Shown here one piece after another: positions 24,418-32,724 of a DNA stretch of 64,000 nucleotides. Positions within the stretch are counted from its first letter, which is position 1. Every line of letters begins with the position of its first letter. The position numbers and the translations under genes are program-made. This DNA is from Rathayibacter caricis DSM 15933 (GTDB lineage Bacteria; Actinomycetota; Actinomycetes; Actinomycetales; Microbacteriaceae). The notes beneath the pieces were generated by a model. That model saw only the letters and a program-made list of their open reading frames with translations, had not been told where the DNA came from and ran no database searches. The stretch covers positions 1,054,001 to 1,118,000 of the forward strand of contig NZ_PZPL01000001.1 of assembly GCF_003044275.1 (NCBI RefSeq), read 5' to 3'.

Positions 24418-24930
24418 ATGCTGCGAAGAACCCGTTTGCGCTTGGGCCTGGGCGTCCGCGATCTCGCACGCAGAGCCGGAGTCGCGCCGAGCGCGGTCAC
24501 CCAGTGGGAGCAGTCGGAGGCGCGAGGAGTTCTCCGACGATCCACTCTGGAGCGCGCGCTCGGGGCCATGGGGACGTCGATCGAGGCCGAGGACATCGCG
24601 CTCCACTCGTCGACCCCTCTGGATCGCCGCGAGGATCGTGTCGCGCTCGAACTCCATCGGGCGGTGGCCCGTCAGCTGGTCGACCGTCCCGACGACGTCC
24701 TCGATCGCGTCCCGGAGAACGTCCGGCGGATGCGGTCGCGCGTTCGCGGCGGCGCCGTCGCGCTCCTCGAGGTCTGGAGCGACCTGGCCGCGCAGCGCGA
24801 GATCGGCCGCCTGGTCGACGTGATGCTCTCCCCCTCCCTCCGCGCGATCGAGATGCGCCAGATCTCGCCGTTCGCCGGGGTGCTCAGCGAGGAGGAACGC
24901 GCACGGGCGATCGCGCGCGCCGCGCGATGA
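24418..24930 (+). CDS. XRE-type helix-turn-helix protein, probable autorepressor/antitoxin
   Basis: The 170-residue product has an N-terminal XRE helix-turn-helix (LRLGLGVRDLARRAGVAPSAVTQWEQSEARG, about 6-37) and a long helical C-terminal part rich in Arg and Glu (RVALELHRAVARQLV, ALLEVWSDLAAQREIGRLV). It follows GGGAGG and a palindromic operator, and its ATGA overlap with the next gene suggests fixed-ratio expression. Antitoxin or autorepressor of the downstream nucleotidyltransferase-like protein is inferred, not proven. The tail has no clear family match that I can name. Confidence 0.8.
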   Translation: MLRRTRLRLGLGVRDLARRAGVAPSAVTQWEQSEARGVLRRSTLERALGAMGTSIEAEDIALHSSTPLDRREDRVALELHRAVARQLVDRPDDVLDRVPENVRRMRSRVRGGAVALLEVWSDLAAQREIGRLVDVMLSPSLRAIEMRQISPFAGVLSEEERARAIARAAR

Positions 24931-25502
24931 GAAGAGAAGAGCGGGAACTCGCGATCGCGACGGCGGCTTCCATCGTTCAGCAGGATCGGGTCCTCGTGAT
25001 CGGATCGCAGGCGATCCTCGGCAGCTACTCCGAGGACGTCCTTCCGGAGCGCGCGACGATGTCCCGCGAGGCCGACATCGCTCCGCTCGAGGACGATGCG
25101 CAGGAGTCGCTGGCGACGCGGATCGATGTCCTCGCGGGCGAATGGTCCCCGTTCGACGACGAGCACGGCTTCTACATCCAGGGCGTCAGCGTGCGCACCG
25201 CGTACCTGCCAGAAGGATGGGCGGAACGCGTCGTCCGGGTCGAGGTCGAGAGCGGCTCGACCGGTCTCTGCCTCGACCCGCACGACCTGTGCGCGGCCAA
25301 GCTCGGACGCAATGACATCAAGGACAAGGAGTTCGTCCACGAGCTGATCACCGCCGGACTGATCGATCCCGCCGAACTGCGCACACGCTTCGAGGCGATA
25401 GCGGATCAGCGGCTCGAGGGGGCCCGGAGGGTCGCGGTGCGCTCGTTCCTGCGGAGCTACGTCGACGGCCGTACCGTGGGCGAACGCGAGGATCGGGCAT
25501 GA
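24927..25502 (+). CDS. Nucleotidyltransferase-fold protein (DUF6036-like), possible toxin
   Basis: The 191-residue product starts MRREERELAIATAASIV and has the minimal nucleotidyltransferase layout: GSQAILGSY (Gly-Ser motif, residues about 26-34) followed by READIAPLED, whose acidic residues could bind the metal, then a helical part ending LCAAKLGRNDIKDKEFVHELI. This resembles the DUF6036 and AbiEii-type families found in toxin-antitoxin and abortive-infection loci. ATG 24927 overlaps the upstream stop as ATGA and its own stop overlaps the next gene the same way. The catalytic acid pair is inferred; a degenerate, non-catalytic member is possible. Confidence 0.7.
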   Translation: MRREERELAIATAASIVQQDRVLVIGSQAILGSYSEDVLPERATMSREADIAPLEDDAQESLATRIDVLAGEWSPFDDEHGFYIQGVSVRTAYLPEGWAERVVRVEVESGSTGLCLDPHDLCAAKLGRNDIKDKEFVHELITAGLIDPAELRTRFEAIADQRLEGARRVAVRSFLRSYVDGRTVGEREDRA

Positions 25503-26125
25503 TGTCCTCCCCAGCGGAGATCCGCAGCAGACTCGAGGGGGCTGCGGCGTCGCAGCGGCTCGTCCGGCTCGAGCGCGTCTCACGGCCCGGGCAGTCGATC
25601 GACGGCTTCGTCGTCGGCCTGGGTGCGAAGTGGGTGCTGCTCACGCGGATCATGGCGGGCGGCTACTTCGACGGAGTCACTGCCGTCCGGTTGCGCGAGA
25701 TCTCACGGGTGCGGCGCGACCGGTCGTTCGAGGGCCGCTCCGCCTCCCTCCAGCCGGAGTGGCCGCCGCGGGCGCCGAGCGGAGTGGAGCCCTCGGATCT
25801 GGACACGACCGCCGGCATGCTCGCGGCGCTCCTGCGGCCGGGAGTGCTCACGGGCATCGAACGCGACCGGAGGCACGACTCCCTCTGGGTGGGCGTGCCG
25901 AACGAGCTCGTCGGCCGCTGGTTCTACCTCTCGGAGGTCCGGCCGGACGGGACCTGGCACGAGCGACCACTCGGCTACCGGTTCGGGACGATCACGGTCG
26001 TGACCGTCGACGACCATTACCTCCGGGGTCTGGCTCTCGTCGCGGGGCAGCCGCCGGTCGAGGAGCTGCCGCACCACTGGACGGCCCGCGCGCGGACGCA
26101 GGTGGGGTCGGACGCTCAGTCGTGA
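25499..26125 (+). CDS. Unknown protein, third gene of the XRE/nucleotidyltransferase operon
   Basis: The 208-residue product is soluble with an N-terminal beta-rich stretch (RLVRLERVSRPGQSIDGFVVGLGAKWVLLTRIMAGGYFDGVTAVRLREISRVRRD, which looks like a small SH3- or LSm-like barrel) and a second domain ending RFGTITVVTVDDHYLRGLAL. I do not recognise the family. The ATGA overlap with the nucleotidyltransferase gene and the single upstream operator place it in the same operon, so it is either a third component or a hitch-hiking gene. Its stop overlaps by 10 bp the stop of the convergent 59-residue gene. Confidence 0.6.
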   Translation: MMSSPAEIRSRLEGAAASQRLVRLERVSRPGQSIDGFVVGLGAKWVLLTRIMAGGYFDGVTAVRLREISRVRRDRSFEGRSASLQPEWPPRAPSGVEPSDLDTTAGMLAALLRPGVLTGIERDRRHDSLWVGVPNELVGRWFYLSEVRPDGTWHERPLGYRFGTITVVTVDDHYLRGLALVAGQPPVEELPHHWTARARTQVGSDAQS

Positions 26126-26295
26126 CGACGGGGCCGTCGCCGAATTCGGTAGACGCCGAGACCTGCGAACGCCAGGGCGACCACCAGGCCGCCGACGGCG
26201 AATCCGGTGTTCGGGATCGCGAAGCCCCAGATGCTAATGCCCGCCCAGAGCGCGGCGATGACGAAGGCGGCCGTCGGGGTCGTCGTGGGGCGCAT
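26116..26295 (-). CDS. Small membrane protein (59 residues), unknown
   Basis: Two hydrophobic helices (AAFVIAALWAGISIWGFA and FAVGGLVVALAFAGLGVYR) and a basic tail RIRRRPRRHD. ATG 26295. The gene overlaps the 3' end of the operon on the other strand by 10 bp. No recognisable family. Confidence 0.55.
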   Translation of the reverse strand: MRPTTTPTAAFVIAALWAGISIWGFAIPNTGFAVGGLVVALAFAGLGVYRIRRRPRRHD

Positions 26296-26321
26296 CCGCC
26301 CACGATACGCGTGCCGGCCGG

Positions 26322-26795
26322 TCAGCGCGGGTAGGTCCTCAGGGGCACCGGCGGCAGGGCGGCCAGCTCGGGGGAGACGAAGCCGACGACGTCGGAGTAG
26401 TGGTCGACTCCGTCCTGGCGGAGGAACGACCAGCACTTGAGGGATCGCGGGCGCTTCGCCAGGGGCAGCGGCGTCGCCTCGACGACGATCAGTCCGCGGT
26501 CCTGGAGGAGGATGCGGGCGGTGAGCTTCTCGGCTCGGCCGTCGACCGTCCACAGGCCGACCGCGTGCAGGCGGCCCTCGCGGCTGTCGACTCCGAGGGA
26601 CATCACGGAGCTGTAGTCGTCGGAGGCGGCGCCCATGCCGATCTGGAAGTCGCCCGCGGCACCGTCGAGCACGAACGCGACGTCGAGGCCCGGGCGGTGC
26701 CGGATGGAGTACGTCGAGACCAGTCGGCCGCGGCCGAACGACTCGGTCCGGCTCTGCGCCGCGCGGACGTGATCCTCGGCCTGCCTGCGCTCCAC
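26322..26795 (-). CDS. Conserved-looking hypothetical protein
   Basis: GTG 26795 with GGAGGAGG 5 nt upstream gives 157 residues: a short N-terminal helix (VERRQAEDHVRAAQSRTESFGRG), then a soluble beta-rich part with VAFVLDGAAGDFQIGMGAASDDYSSVMSLG and EATPLPLAKRPRSLKCWSFLRQDG. No known motif. It diverges from the formaldehyde dehydrogenase at 26984 with about 190 nt between starts. Longer alternative starts reach into the promoter region and are arginine/proline-rich, so they were rejected. Confidence 0.65.
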   Translation of the reverse strand: MERRQAEDHVRAAQSRTESFGRGRLVSTYSIRHRPGLDVAFVLDGAAGDFQIGMGAASDDYSSVMSLGVDSREGRLHAVGLWTVDGRAEKLTARILLQDRGLIVVEATPLPLAKRPRSLKCWSFLRQDGVDHYSDVVGFVSPELAALPPVPLRTYPR

Positions 26796-26983
26796 GCCGT
26801 CCTCCTCCGCTCTGAGCACGGCGGTAGCGGCGCTGCCCCCGACCCTAGTGGGCGGTGCGAGCGCGGCGACGGGCGTCGGCCGCTGTCCGAGGCCGGGCCG
26901 ACCAGCGGCCGGGAGTCGGCGACCCGACGCCCGGTACGGTGGAACGGTTCCGAGCACCACCCCGCACCGACGAAGGAGCCCCC

Positions 26984-28078
26984 ATGCCCACCACTGTGAG
27001 CGGCGTCATCGCCCGATCGAAGGGCGCTCCCGTGGAGCTCGTCGACATCGTGATCCCCGACCCCGGGCCCGGCGAGGCCGTCGTCGACATCGAGACGTGC
27101 GGCGTCTGCCACACCGACTACCACTACCGCGAGGGCGGGATCAGCGACGACTTCCCGTTCCTGCTCGGCCACGAGGCCGCGGGCCGGGTCAGCGCGATCG
27201 GCGAGGGAGTGACGCACGTCGCCGTCGGCGACTTCGTCGTGCTCAACTGGCGCGCTGTCTGCGGCGAGTGCCGGGCGTGCGTGCGCGCGGAGCCCTGGTA
27301 CTGCTTCAACACCTTCAACGCCACCCAGAAGATGACCCTCGAGGACGGCACGGAGCTCAGCCCGGCGCTGGGCATCGGCGCCTTCGCCGAGAAGACGCTC
27401 GTGCACGCCAAGCAGTGCACGAAGGTCGATCCGTCGGCCGATCCGGCGGCGGTCGGGCTGCTGGGCTGCGGCATCATGGCGGGCCTGGGCGCCGCGATGA
27501 ACACCGGGAACGTGACGCGCGGCGACTCCGTCGCGGTCATTGGCTGCGGAGGAGTCGGCACGGCAGCGGTCGTCGGCGCGAAGCTGGCCGGAGCGAGCAC
27601 GATCATCGCGGTCGACCGCGACCCCAAGAAGCTGGTCGCCGCGCAGAAGCTCGGCGCGACCCACGTCATCGATTCGAGTGGACTCGACGAGGCGGGAGTC
27701 GTCGCGGCCGTGCAGGAGTTGACGGACACGTTCGGCGCCGACGTCGTGATCGACGCGGTCGGCCGTCCCGAGACCTGGCGCCAGGCCTTCTACGCCCGCG
27801 ACCTCGCCGGCACCGTCGTGCTCGTCGGGGTGCCGACGCCCGAGATGATCCTCGAGATCCCCCTCCTCGACGTCTTCGGCCGCGGCGGATCGCTGAAGTC
27901 GAGCTGGTACGGCGACTGCCTGCCCGAGCGCGACTTCCCGATGCTGACCGACCTCTACCTGCAGGGCCGACTGCCGCTGGACGAGTTCGTGAGCGAGCGG
28001 ATCGGCATCCGCGACATCGAGCAGGCCTTCGCGACGATGGCCGGCGGCGACGTGCTGCGCTCGGTGGTGGTGCTCTGA
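26984..28078 (+). CDS. mscR: S-(hydroxymethyl)mycothiol dehydrogenase (MscR-like)
   Basis: The 364-residue MDR enzyme has the catalytic-zinc region [15 protein letters not shown] and GHEAAGRV, structural-zinc cysteines [15 protein letters not shown], and the NAD motif [12 protein letters not shown]. The [31 protein letters not shown] stretch is typical of class III-like mycothiol-dependent formaldehyde dehydrogenases (M. tuberculosis MscR). It oxidises the mycothiol adduct of formaldehyde with NAD. ATG 26984 follows CGAAGGAGCC. Its TGA overlaps the next ATG by one base, pairing it with a metallo-hydrolase as in mycobacteria. Confidence 0.93.
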   Translation: MPTTVSGVIARSKGAPVELVDIVIPDPGPGEAVVDIETCGVCHTDYHYREGGISDDFPFLLGHEAAGRVSAIGEGVTHVAVGDFVVLNWRAVCGECRACVRAEPWYCFNTFNATQKMTLEDGTELSPALGIGAFAEKTLVHAKQCTKVDPSADPAAVGLLGCGIMAGLGAAMNTGNVTRGDSVAVIGCGGVGTAAVVGAKLAGASTIIAVDRDPKKLVAAQKLGATHVIDSSGLDEAGVVAAVQELTDTFGADVVIDAVGRPETWRQAFYARDLAGTVVLVGVPTPEMILEIPLLDVFGRGGSLKSSWYGDCLPERDFPMLTDLYLQGRLPLDEFVSERIGIRDIEQAFATMAGGDVLRSVVVL

Positions 28079-28707
28079 TGGGCGCGCGGATCGACCACCT
28101 CGTCACCAGCGGCACGTTCAGCCTCGACGGCGGCACCTGGGACGTCGACAACAACGTCTGGATCGTCGGCGACGACTCCGAGTGCGTCGTCATCGACGCC
28201 GCGCACGACGCCGACGCGATCCTGGCGGCGGTCGGCGACCGGACCCTCGTGGCCGTGCTGCTGACCCATGCCCACGACGACCACATCGACGCGGTGGCGG
28301 GCGTGCGCGAGGCGACGGGCGCGCCCGTGCTGCTGCACGACTCCGACCGCATGCTCTGGGACGTGGTGCACCCCGACAGTGCGCCGAGCGCGGCGCTCGT
28401 CGACGGCCAGCGGATCGCCGTGGCCGGCCTCGAGCTCGAGGTGCGGCACACGCCCGGCCACTCGCCCGGAGCGGTCTGCTTCGTCGCCGAGGAGCTCGGC
28501 ACGGTCTTCACGGGCGACACCCTCTTCCAGGGCGGGCCGGGCGCGACCGGCCGCTCCTACAGCGACTTCCCGACGATCATCGAGTCGATCACCGACCGGC
28601 TGCTGACGCTGCCGGCGGAGACGGTCGTGCGCACCGGGCACGGCGACTCGACGACGATCGGGGCGGAGGCGCCGCACCGCGAGGAGTGGATCGCGCGCGG
28701 GCACTGA
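28078..28707 (+). CDS. MBL-fold hydrolase, partner of the mycothiol dehydrogenase
   Basis: The 209-residue protein shows the metallo-beta-lactamase signature THAHDDHIDA (metal ligands His/Asp), further ligands in HTPGHSPGAVCF, the Asp in FTGDTLFQGG and the final His in RTGHGDST. Translation is coupled to mscR through TGATG. Placed downstream of MscR, it probably hydrolyses the formyl-mycothiol product to formate and free mycothiol; this pairing is known in actinobacteria, the specific substrate is inferred. Confidence 0.92.
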   Translation: MGARIDHLVTSGTFSLDGGTWDVDNNVWIVGDDSECVVIDAAHDADAILAAVGDRTLVAVLLTHAHDDHIDAVAGVREATGAPVLLHDSDRMLWDVVHPDSAPSAALVDGQRIAVAGLELEVRHTPGHSPGAVCFVAEELGTVFTGDTLFQGGPGATGRSYSDFPTIIESITDRLLTLPAETVVRTGHGDSTTIGAEAPHREEWIARGH

Positions 28708-28752
28708 GGGCGGGGTGCCGGGGTCGGTCACAGGCCGAATCGCCTCAGAACC

Positions 28753-28806
28753 AAGGCTGAGAGGCCGATCGCGCGTGATCTGAGCTGATCCCTGCCTCTC
28801 AGCCTT
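28753..28806. terminator. Large palindrome in a convergent gap, duplicated at 31390
   Basis: Perfect 13-bp arms AAGGCTGAGAGGC and GCCTCTCAGCCTT flank a 28-nt loop, with TACTTCTGCAGGC next to it. It lies between the MBL and response-regulator stops and would terminate both. The same element recurs in another convergent gap. Confidence 0.65.
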
Positions 28807-28843
28807 ACTTCTGCAGGCCTCGGCCGTCGGGCGGGCGCCGCGA

Positions 28844-29446
28844 TCAGATCCAGCCGTGCTCGCGGGCCTCGATCACCGCGCGCTGGCGGGTGTCGACCTG
28901 CAGCTTGCGGAGGATCGACGACACGTGGTTGCGCACGGTGCCGTTCGAGAGGTGCAGCGCGGCTCCGATCTGCCCGATGGTCTCGCCGCGGGAGCCGGCG
29001 CTCAGCACGTCGAGCTCGCGGTCGGTGAGCGGGCTGCGCGTCGTGGCGAGGGCGTCGGCGGCGATCTCGGGATCGACGTAGCGGCGTCCGCTCGCGACGA
29101 GGCGGATGACCTGCGCGACGTCCTCGGCGCGGCGCGACTTGGGGAGGAAGCCTGCGACTCCGACGGCCAGCGCACGGCGCAGCACGCCGGGGCGGGCGTG
29201 GCGGGTCACGACCACGACGCGGGTGGCGGAGGAGTGGCGCAGTCGCTCCGCGGCCTCGATGCCGTCCATGCCCGGCATCTCGACGTCGAAGAGGCAGACG
29301 TCGGGCTCGAGGCGCAGCGCCTCGGCCACCGCCTCCTCGCCGTCGCGGCACTCGCCGACGATCTCGAGGTCGTCCTCGAGGCGGAGCAGCGCGGCGAGGG
29401 CGGTGCGGATCATGTCCTCGTCGTCGGCGAGGAGCACGCGGATCAC
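28844..29446 (-). CDS. NarL/LuxR-family response regulator
   Basis: The 200-residue protein has a receiver domain with DDED (residues 8-11), phosphoacceptor Asp54 (CLFDVEMPGMDG) and Lys in GFLPKS, and a C-terminal LuxR helix-turn-helix (LTDRELDVLSAGSRGETIGQIGAALHLSNGTVRNHVSSIL). GTG 29446 overlaps the TGA of the kinase gene as GTGA, so the pair is coupled. DesR/LiaR-like systems of this class control membrane or cell-envelope stress genes; the target is not evident here. Confidence 0.95.
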   Translation of the reverse strand: MIRVLLADDEDMIRTALAALLRLEDDLEIVGECRDGEEAVAEALRLEPDVCLFDVEMPGMDGIEAAERLRHSSATRVVVVTRHARPGVLRRALAVGVAGFLPKSRRAEDVAQVIRLVASGRRYVDPEIAADALATTRSPLTDRELDVLSAGSRGETIGQIGAALHLSNGTVRNHVSSILRKLQVDTRQRAVIEAREHGWI

Positions 29447-30618
29447 CGCGCACCTCCGACGGGCAGGCGCGCCTCGAGCTCGAAGGTGCGCCGCGTCGGA
29501 CGGGTGCGCAGGGTGCCGCCGGCGCGCTCGATCCGCTCGGTCATGCCGGCGATGCCGGCGCCCTGCTCGTCGGGCGCCTCCGGCTCGGCGGGGAGGTCGT
29601 TCTCGGCGTGGAACCGCCACTCGCCCTCGTCGCGGGCGAGCCGCAGGCGGGCGGACTCGCCTCCGCCGTGCTTGAGGATGTTGGTCGTGCTCTCGCGGAC
29701 CACGGGGCCGAGCGCGTCGGCGGGCGCGAGGTCGGCGTCCGGGCCGATGTCGAGCTGCACACGCAGCCCGGCCGAGCGGAGGAGGTCGGCGGCGTTCTCG
29801 AGCTCGTCCGAGAGCAAGACGCTGCGGAAGCGGGTGGCGAGCTCGCGGGTGCCGGTGCGGGCGCCGTCGACGCTGCGCTGGGCGGCGCGGAGCTGATCGA
29901 GGGCTCCGTCGGGGTCGTCGCGGAGGAGGCGCTCGGCGAGCTCGAGCTGCAGGGCGATCACCTGCAGGTGGTGCCCCTGCAGGTCGTGGACGTCGCCCGC
30001 GAGGATCAGCCGCTCCTGCGCGGCCGCGAGGCGACCCTCCGCCGCCCGCGCGCGGTCGAGCTCGCGCACGATGTCCCACCACCAGAGCATGCTGACGATC
30101 GAGAACGGCAGGGCGGCGGCGAAGATCAGCATCATCGGCCAGAGGTCGGCCGCGGACAGCGGCCCGGCGCTCAGCCGCTCGTGCTCGAGCGCGGCAGACA
30201 CCACGAGGACGACGGTGAGGAGCCCGGTGAGGCGACCGCGGACGCCCTGCGGCCACGGCAGGACGCCGACCAGGGCGAAGGCGAGGGAGAGTGCGGAGGT
30301 CACGCTGCCCGTGGCGACCCCGACGCCGGCCGCCGCTGCGACTCCGACGACGAGGACCGCCGACGGGCCGACGGGCGAGTCCTCCCGCGCCCGGCGGTAG
30401 CGCAGGATCAGCATCGCGAAGGCGGCGCACCAGACCACGGCGCTCCCGAAGTACGCGGCGACGCGCCACGGCTGCGGATCGCCGACGAGGATCGGCACGG
30501 ACCAGACGAACAGCACGGCGAGGACGAACGAGCCCGCCGAGACGAGGGTGTACCACCAGGTGGCCGACACGCCGCGGCCGGACGGCGGGGCGTCGATCGT
30601 CTCGGGCGCAGTGCTCAT
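29443..30618 (-). CDS. Histidine kinase, HisKA_3 (DesK/NarX-like) type
   Basis: From ATG 30618 the protein has 391 residues: several N-terminal membrane helices (about 20-180), a coiled linker (RARAAEGRLAAAQERL), the HisKA_3 box GDVHDLQGHHLQVIALQLE with the phosphorylation site at His211, and an ATPase domain with VVRESTTNILKHG and GAGIAGMTERIERAGG motifs. It phosphorylates the adjacent response regulator. A longer start at 30732 adds an unlikely low-complexity leader, so 30618 is preferred. Confidence 0.93.
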   Translation of the reverse strand: MSTAPETIDAPPSGRGVSATWWYTLVSAGSFVLAVLFVWSVPILVGDPQPWRVAAYFGSAVVWCAAFAMLILRYRRAREDSPVGPSAVLVVGVAAAAGVGVATGSVTSALSLAFALVGVLPWPQGVRGRLTGLLTVVLVVSAALEHERLSAGPLSAADLWPMMLIFAAALPFSIVSMLWWWDIVRELDRARAAEGRLAAAQERLILAGDVHDLQGHHLQVIALQLELAERLLRDDPDGALDQLRAAQRSVDGARTGTRELATRFRSVLLSDELENAADLLRSAGLRVQLDIGPDADLAPADALGPVVRESTTNILKHGGGESARLRLARDEGEWRFHAENDLPAEPEAPDEQGAGIAGMTERIERAGGTLRTRPTRRTFELEARLPVGGAR

Positions 30619-30782
30619 GCCGCCCACAGTACGACCATGACGGATGTCACCCCTCGGGGGTGCGTTCCTCCCCTGCGGAGGTGACCCGGTGGCACTGCCG
30701 GGGCGCTCGCGACTGCGGTCGGATGGAGTCATCCCGAGAGACGGGAGGGCCGCCGACGCGGTCAGCAGAGCGGAGAGACGAC

Positions 30783-31280
30783 ATGTCGGACATCGCAGCC
30801 GACGCCATCCTCGGATTCCAGGACCTCCTCGCCCGGGTCCCCGACCTCGTGCAGCCCCTCGTGGTGGCGGCCGCCGGGGCCGTGCCGTTCATCGAGGGCG
30901 AGGGGGCGGCGACCATCGGGATCATCGGCGGCATCAACCCGGTGATCGCAGCGATCTCGGGTGCGGTGGGCAACTTCGTGTGCGTGGCGCTGCTGGTGCT
31001 GCTGGGCGCGGGGGTGCGCTCGGCCGTCACGAAGGGGCGGACGCGGAAGTCCTCCGCGCGGCGCGAGAAGTTCCAGCGCGCGTTCACCCGGTACGGGGTG
31101 CCCGGAGTGAGCCTGCTCGGGCCGCTGCTGCTGCCGACGCACTTCACGGCGGTGATGCTCGCGGGGGCCGGAGTGGCGAAGGGGCGCGTGCTGCTGTGGC
31201 AGGGCGTCGCGATCGTGCTCTGGACGACGGCGCTGACGGTGGTGGTGAGCCTCGCGGTGGGCGGGGCGGGGCTGGCCTGA
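30783..31280 (+). CDS. Small multidrug-export/SNARE-like membrane protein
   Basis: The 165-residue protein has about four membrane helices, beginning VPDLVQPLVVAAAGAVPFIEGEGAATIGIIGGINP and ending LLLPTHFTAVMLAGAGVAKGRVLLWQGVAI; the conserved acidic FIEGEG and proline-rich turns fit the small multidrug export family (PF06695-like), also annotated as putative small multidrug efflux proteins. Transport role is predicted from the family only. Start ATG 30783 follows CGGAGAGAC. It diverges from the two-component system. Confidence 0.8.
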   Translation: MSDIAADAILGFQDLLARVPDLVQPLVVAAAGAVPFIEGEGAATIGIIGGINPVIAAISGAVGNFVCVALLVLLGAGVRSAVTKGRTRKSSARREKFQRAFTRYGVPGVSLLGPLLLPTHFTAVMLAGAGVAKGRVLLWQGVAIVLWTTALTVVVSLAVGGAGLA

Positions 31281-31389
31281 GGACGCGTTCGGAACCGAGG
31301 TCGGGAGGGTGTGGCGAGGCCGTTCTGGGCCGTTCGCCGGCTCTGGCCCTCGGTTGCGGACGGGATCCGCGCGCCGGACCGTCGGAACG

Positions 31390-31443
31390 AAGGCTGTGAG
31401 GCCGGAATCGCGTGGAGTGCGCGATATCCGGCCTCTCAGCCTT
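31390..31443. terminator. Second copy of the convergent palindrome
   Basis: Arms AAGGCTGTGAGGCCGG (31390-31405) and CCGGCCTCTCAGCCTT (31428-31443) pair except for one T-T mismatch, and TACTTCTGCAGGC follows exactly as at 28807. It lies between the stops of the convergent 31280 and 31485 genes, again suiting a bidirectional terminator. Confidence 0.65.
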
Positions 31444-31484
31444 ACTTCTGCAGGCGCCGGCGCCGGGATCCGGCCCTCAGGCGC

Positions 31485-32492
31485 TCACGCCGCGACGCGG
31501 GCGTGCGCGTCGGCGAGCAGCTCCACCGAGCGCAGGCGCGCCGGCGTCGCGAGCGACGCGTGGGCGACGATGACCTCGTCGGCGTCGGCCGAGCGGGCGA
31601 ATCCGGCCACGTAGTCCGCGACCTCCTCGCCGGTGCCGACTCCGGTGTAGTGGGTCATGCTCGCCACGTGCGCGCCGACCGGGGCGCTCAGGAGGCTGTC
31701 GAGCTCGTCGTCCGAGAACTGCTGGTCGAGCGGGATCTGGCCGCTCTGGCGCAGCAGCATCAGCAGGCGGGCCCGCTTCATCTCGGCGAACTGGCGCTCG
31801 GCGTCGGCGGTGGTGTCGGCCGCGATGGCGTTCACTCCGGCGATCACGTAGGGCGCGTCGAGCTGCTCCGACGGGCGGAAGCCGCGGCGGTACTCGGCGA
31901 CGGCCTGGTGCAGCGCGTCGGGCGCGAAGTGCGAGGCGAAGGCGTAGGGGAGGCCCAGAGCCGCGGCGAGCTGGGCGCCGAAGAGCGAGGAGCCGAGGAT
32001 GTAGAGGGGCACGCGGGTGCCGGCTCCGGGCGTCGCGCTGACGCCGGGGATCCGGGACTCGCCGGCCAGGAAGGCCTGCAGCTCGAGGACGTCCTGTGGG
32101 AAGCGCTCGGACGACTCCGGATCGCGGCGCAGCGCCCGGAACGTCGCCTGGTCGCTGCCCGGCGCGCGGCCCAGGCCCAAGTCGATGCGGTCGGGGTGCA
32201 GGGTCGCGAGGGTGCCGAACTGCTCGGCGATGGTCAGCGGGGAGTGGTTGGGCAGCATGACGCCGCCGGAGCCGAGGCGGATCGTCGAGGTCTGCGACGC
32301 GACGTGCGCGATGAGCACCGAGGTGGCGCTCGACGCGATCGAGGCCATGTTGTGGTGCTCGGCGTACCAGACCCGGCGGTACCCGCTGCGCTCGGCCTGC
32401 TGCGCCAGCGCCACCGAGGCGGCGAAGCTGTCGCGCGCGGTCTCTCCGGGGGCGATGGGGGCGAGGTCGAGGATCGAGAGGGGAACGGTCAT
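31485..32492 (-). CDS. LLM-class flavin-dependent oxidoreductase
   Basis: The 335-residue protein is a luciferase-like TIM barrel: [13 protein letters not shown] start, [69 protein letters not shown], the canonical LLM pattern. Such enzymes use FMNH2 or F420H2. It is probably a stand-alone reductase; the second LLM gene in this window (41050-42405) belongs to a different, larger subfamily. ATG 32492 is preferred over 32504 as the usual short MTVPLS start. It diverges from the LacI gene of the mannoside operon. Confidence 0.92.
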   Translation of the reverse strand: MTVPLSILDLAPIAPGETARDSFAASVALAQQAERSGYRRVWYAEHHNMASIASSATSVLIAHVASQTSTIRLGSGGVMLPNHSPLTIAEQFGTLATLHPDRIDLGLGRAPGSDQATFRALRRDPESSERFPQDVLELQAFLAGESRIPGVSATPGAGTRVPLYILGSSLFGAQLAAALGLPYAFASHFAPDALHQAVAEYRRGFRPSEQLDAPYVIAGVNAIAADTTADAERQFAEMKRARLLMLLRQSGQIPLDQQFSDDELDSLLSAPVGAHVASMTHYTGVGTGEEVADYVAGFARSADADEVIVAHASLATPARLRSVELLADAHARVAA

Positions 32493-32677
32493 GTCAGAGG
32501 GCAACGCGGGGGAGGCGGTCGGTGTTCCCGTCGACAGCGGTGAGTTCTCTGCGCAACGTCAGCCGTGAGGCACCCCTGACCGCTGACAGGCGACAGACCC
32601 CCCGCTCAGCTGATGTTCCGCAGCGCACCGCCGCTCGTCGGGGCCTTCCGCCCGCCCCGCGCTCCTGCTACGGTGCT

Positions 32678-32704
32678 CTGAACCGGTTCAGTAAACCGGT
32701 TCAG
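32678..32704. promoter_or_regulatory. Twin LacI operators before the mannoside operon
   Basis: CTGAACCGGTTCAG (32678-32691, perfect 14-bp palindrome) is followed immediately by GTAAACCGGTTCAG (32691-32704, one imperfect end). The core AACCGGTT with central CG is the standard LacI-family operator pattern; the pair sits 20 nt upstream of the regulator's own start. Confidence 0.8.
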
Positions 32705-32724
32705 ACTCGACGAGGAGGCGCACG

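Noticed and set aside
26603-27664. Minus-strand frame of 353 codons opposite mscR
   Set aside because: Antisense of a strongly conserved dehydrogenase; no own motifs.
26984-28078. Reading the mycothiol dehydrogenase as a threonine or sorbitol dehydrogenase
   Set aside because: The AEPWYC zinc-ligand context, the [12 protein letters not shown] stretch and the coupled MBL gene fit the mycothiol formaldehyde dehydrogenase pairing better.
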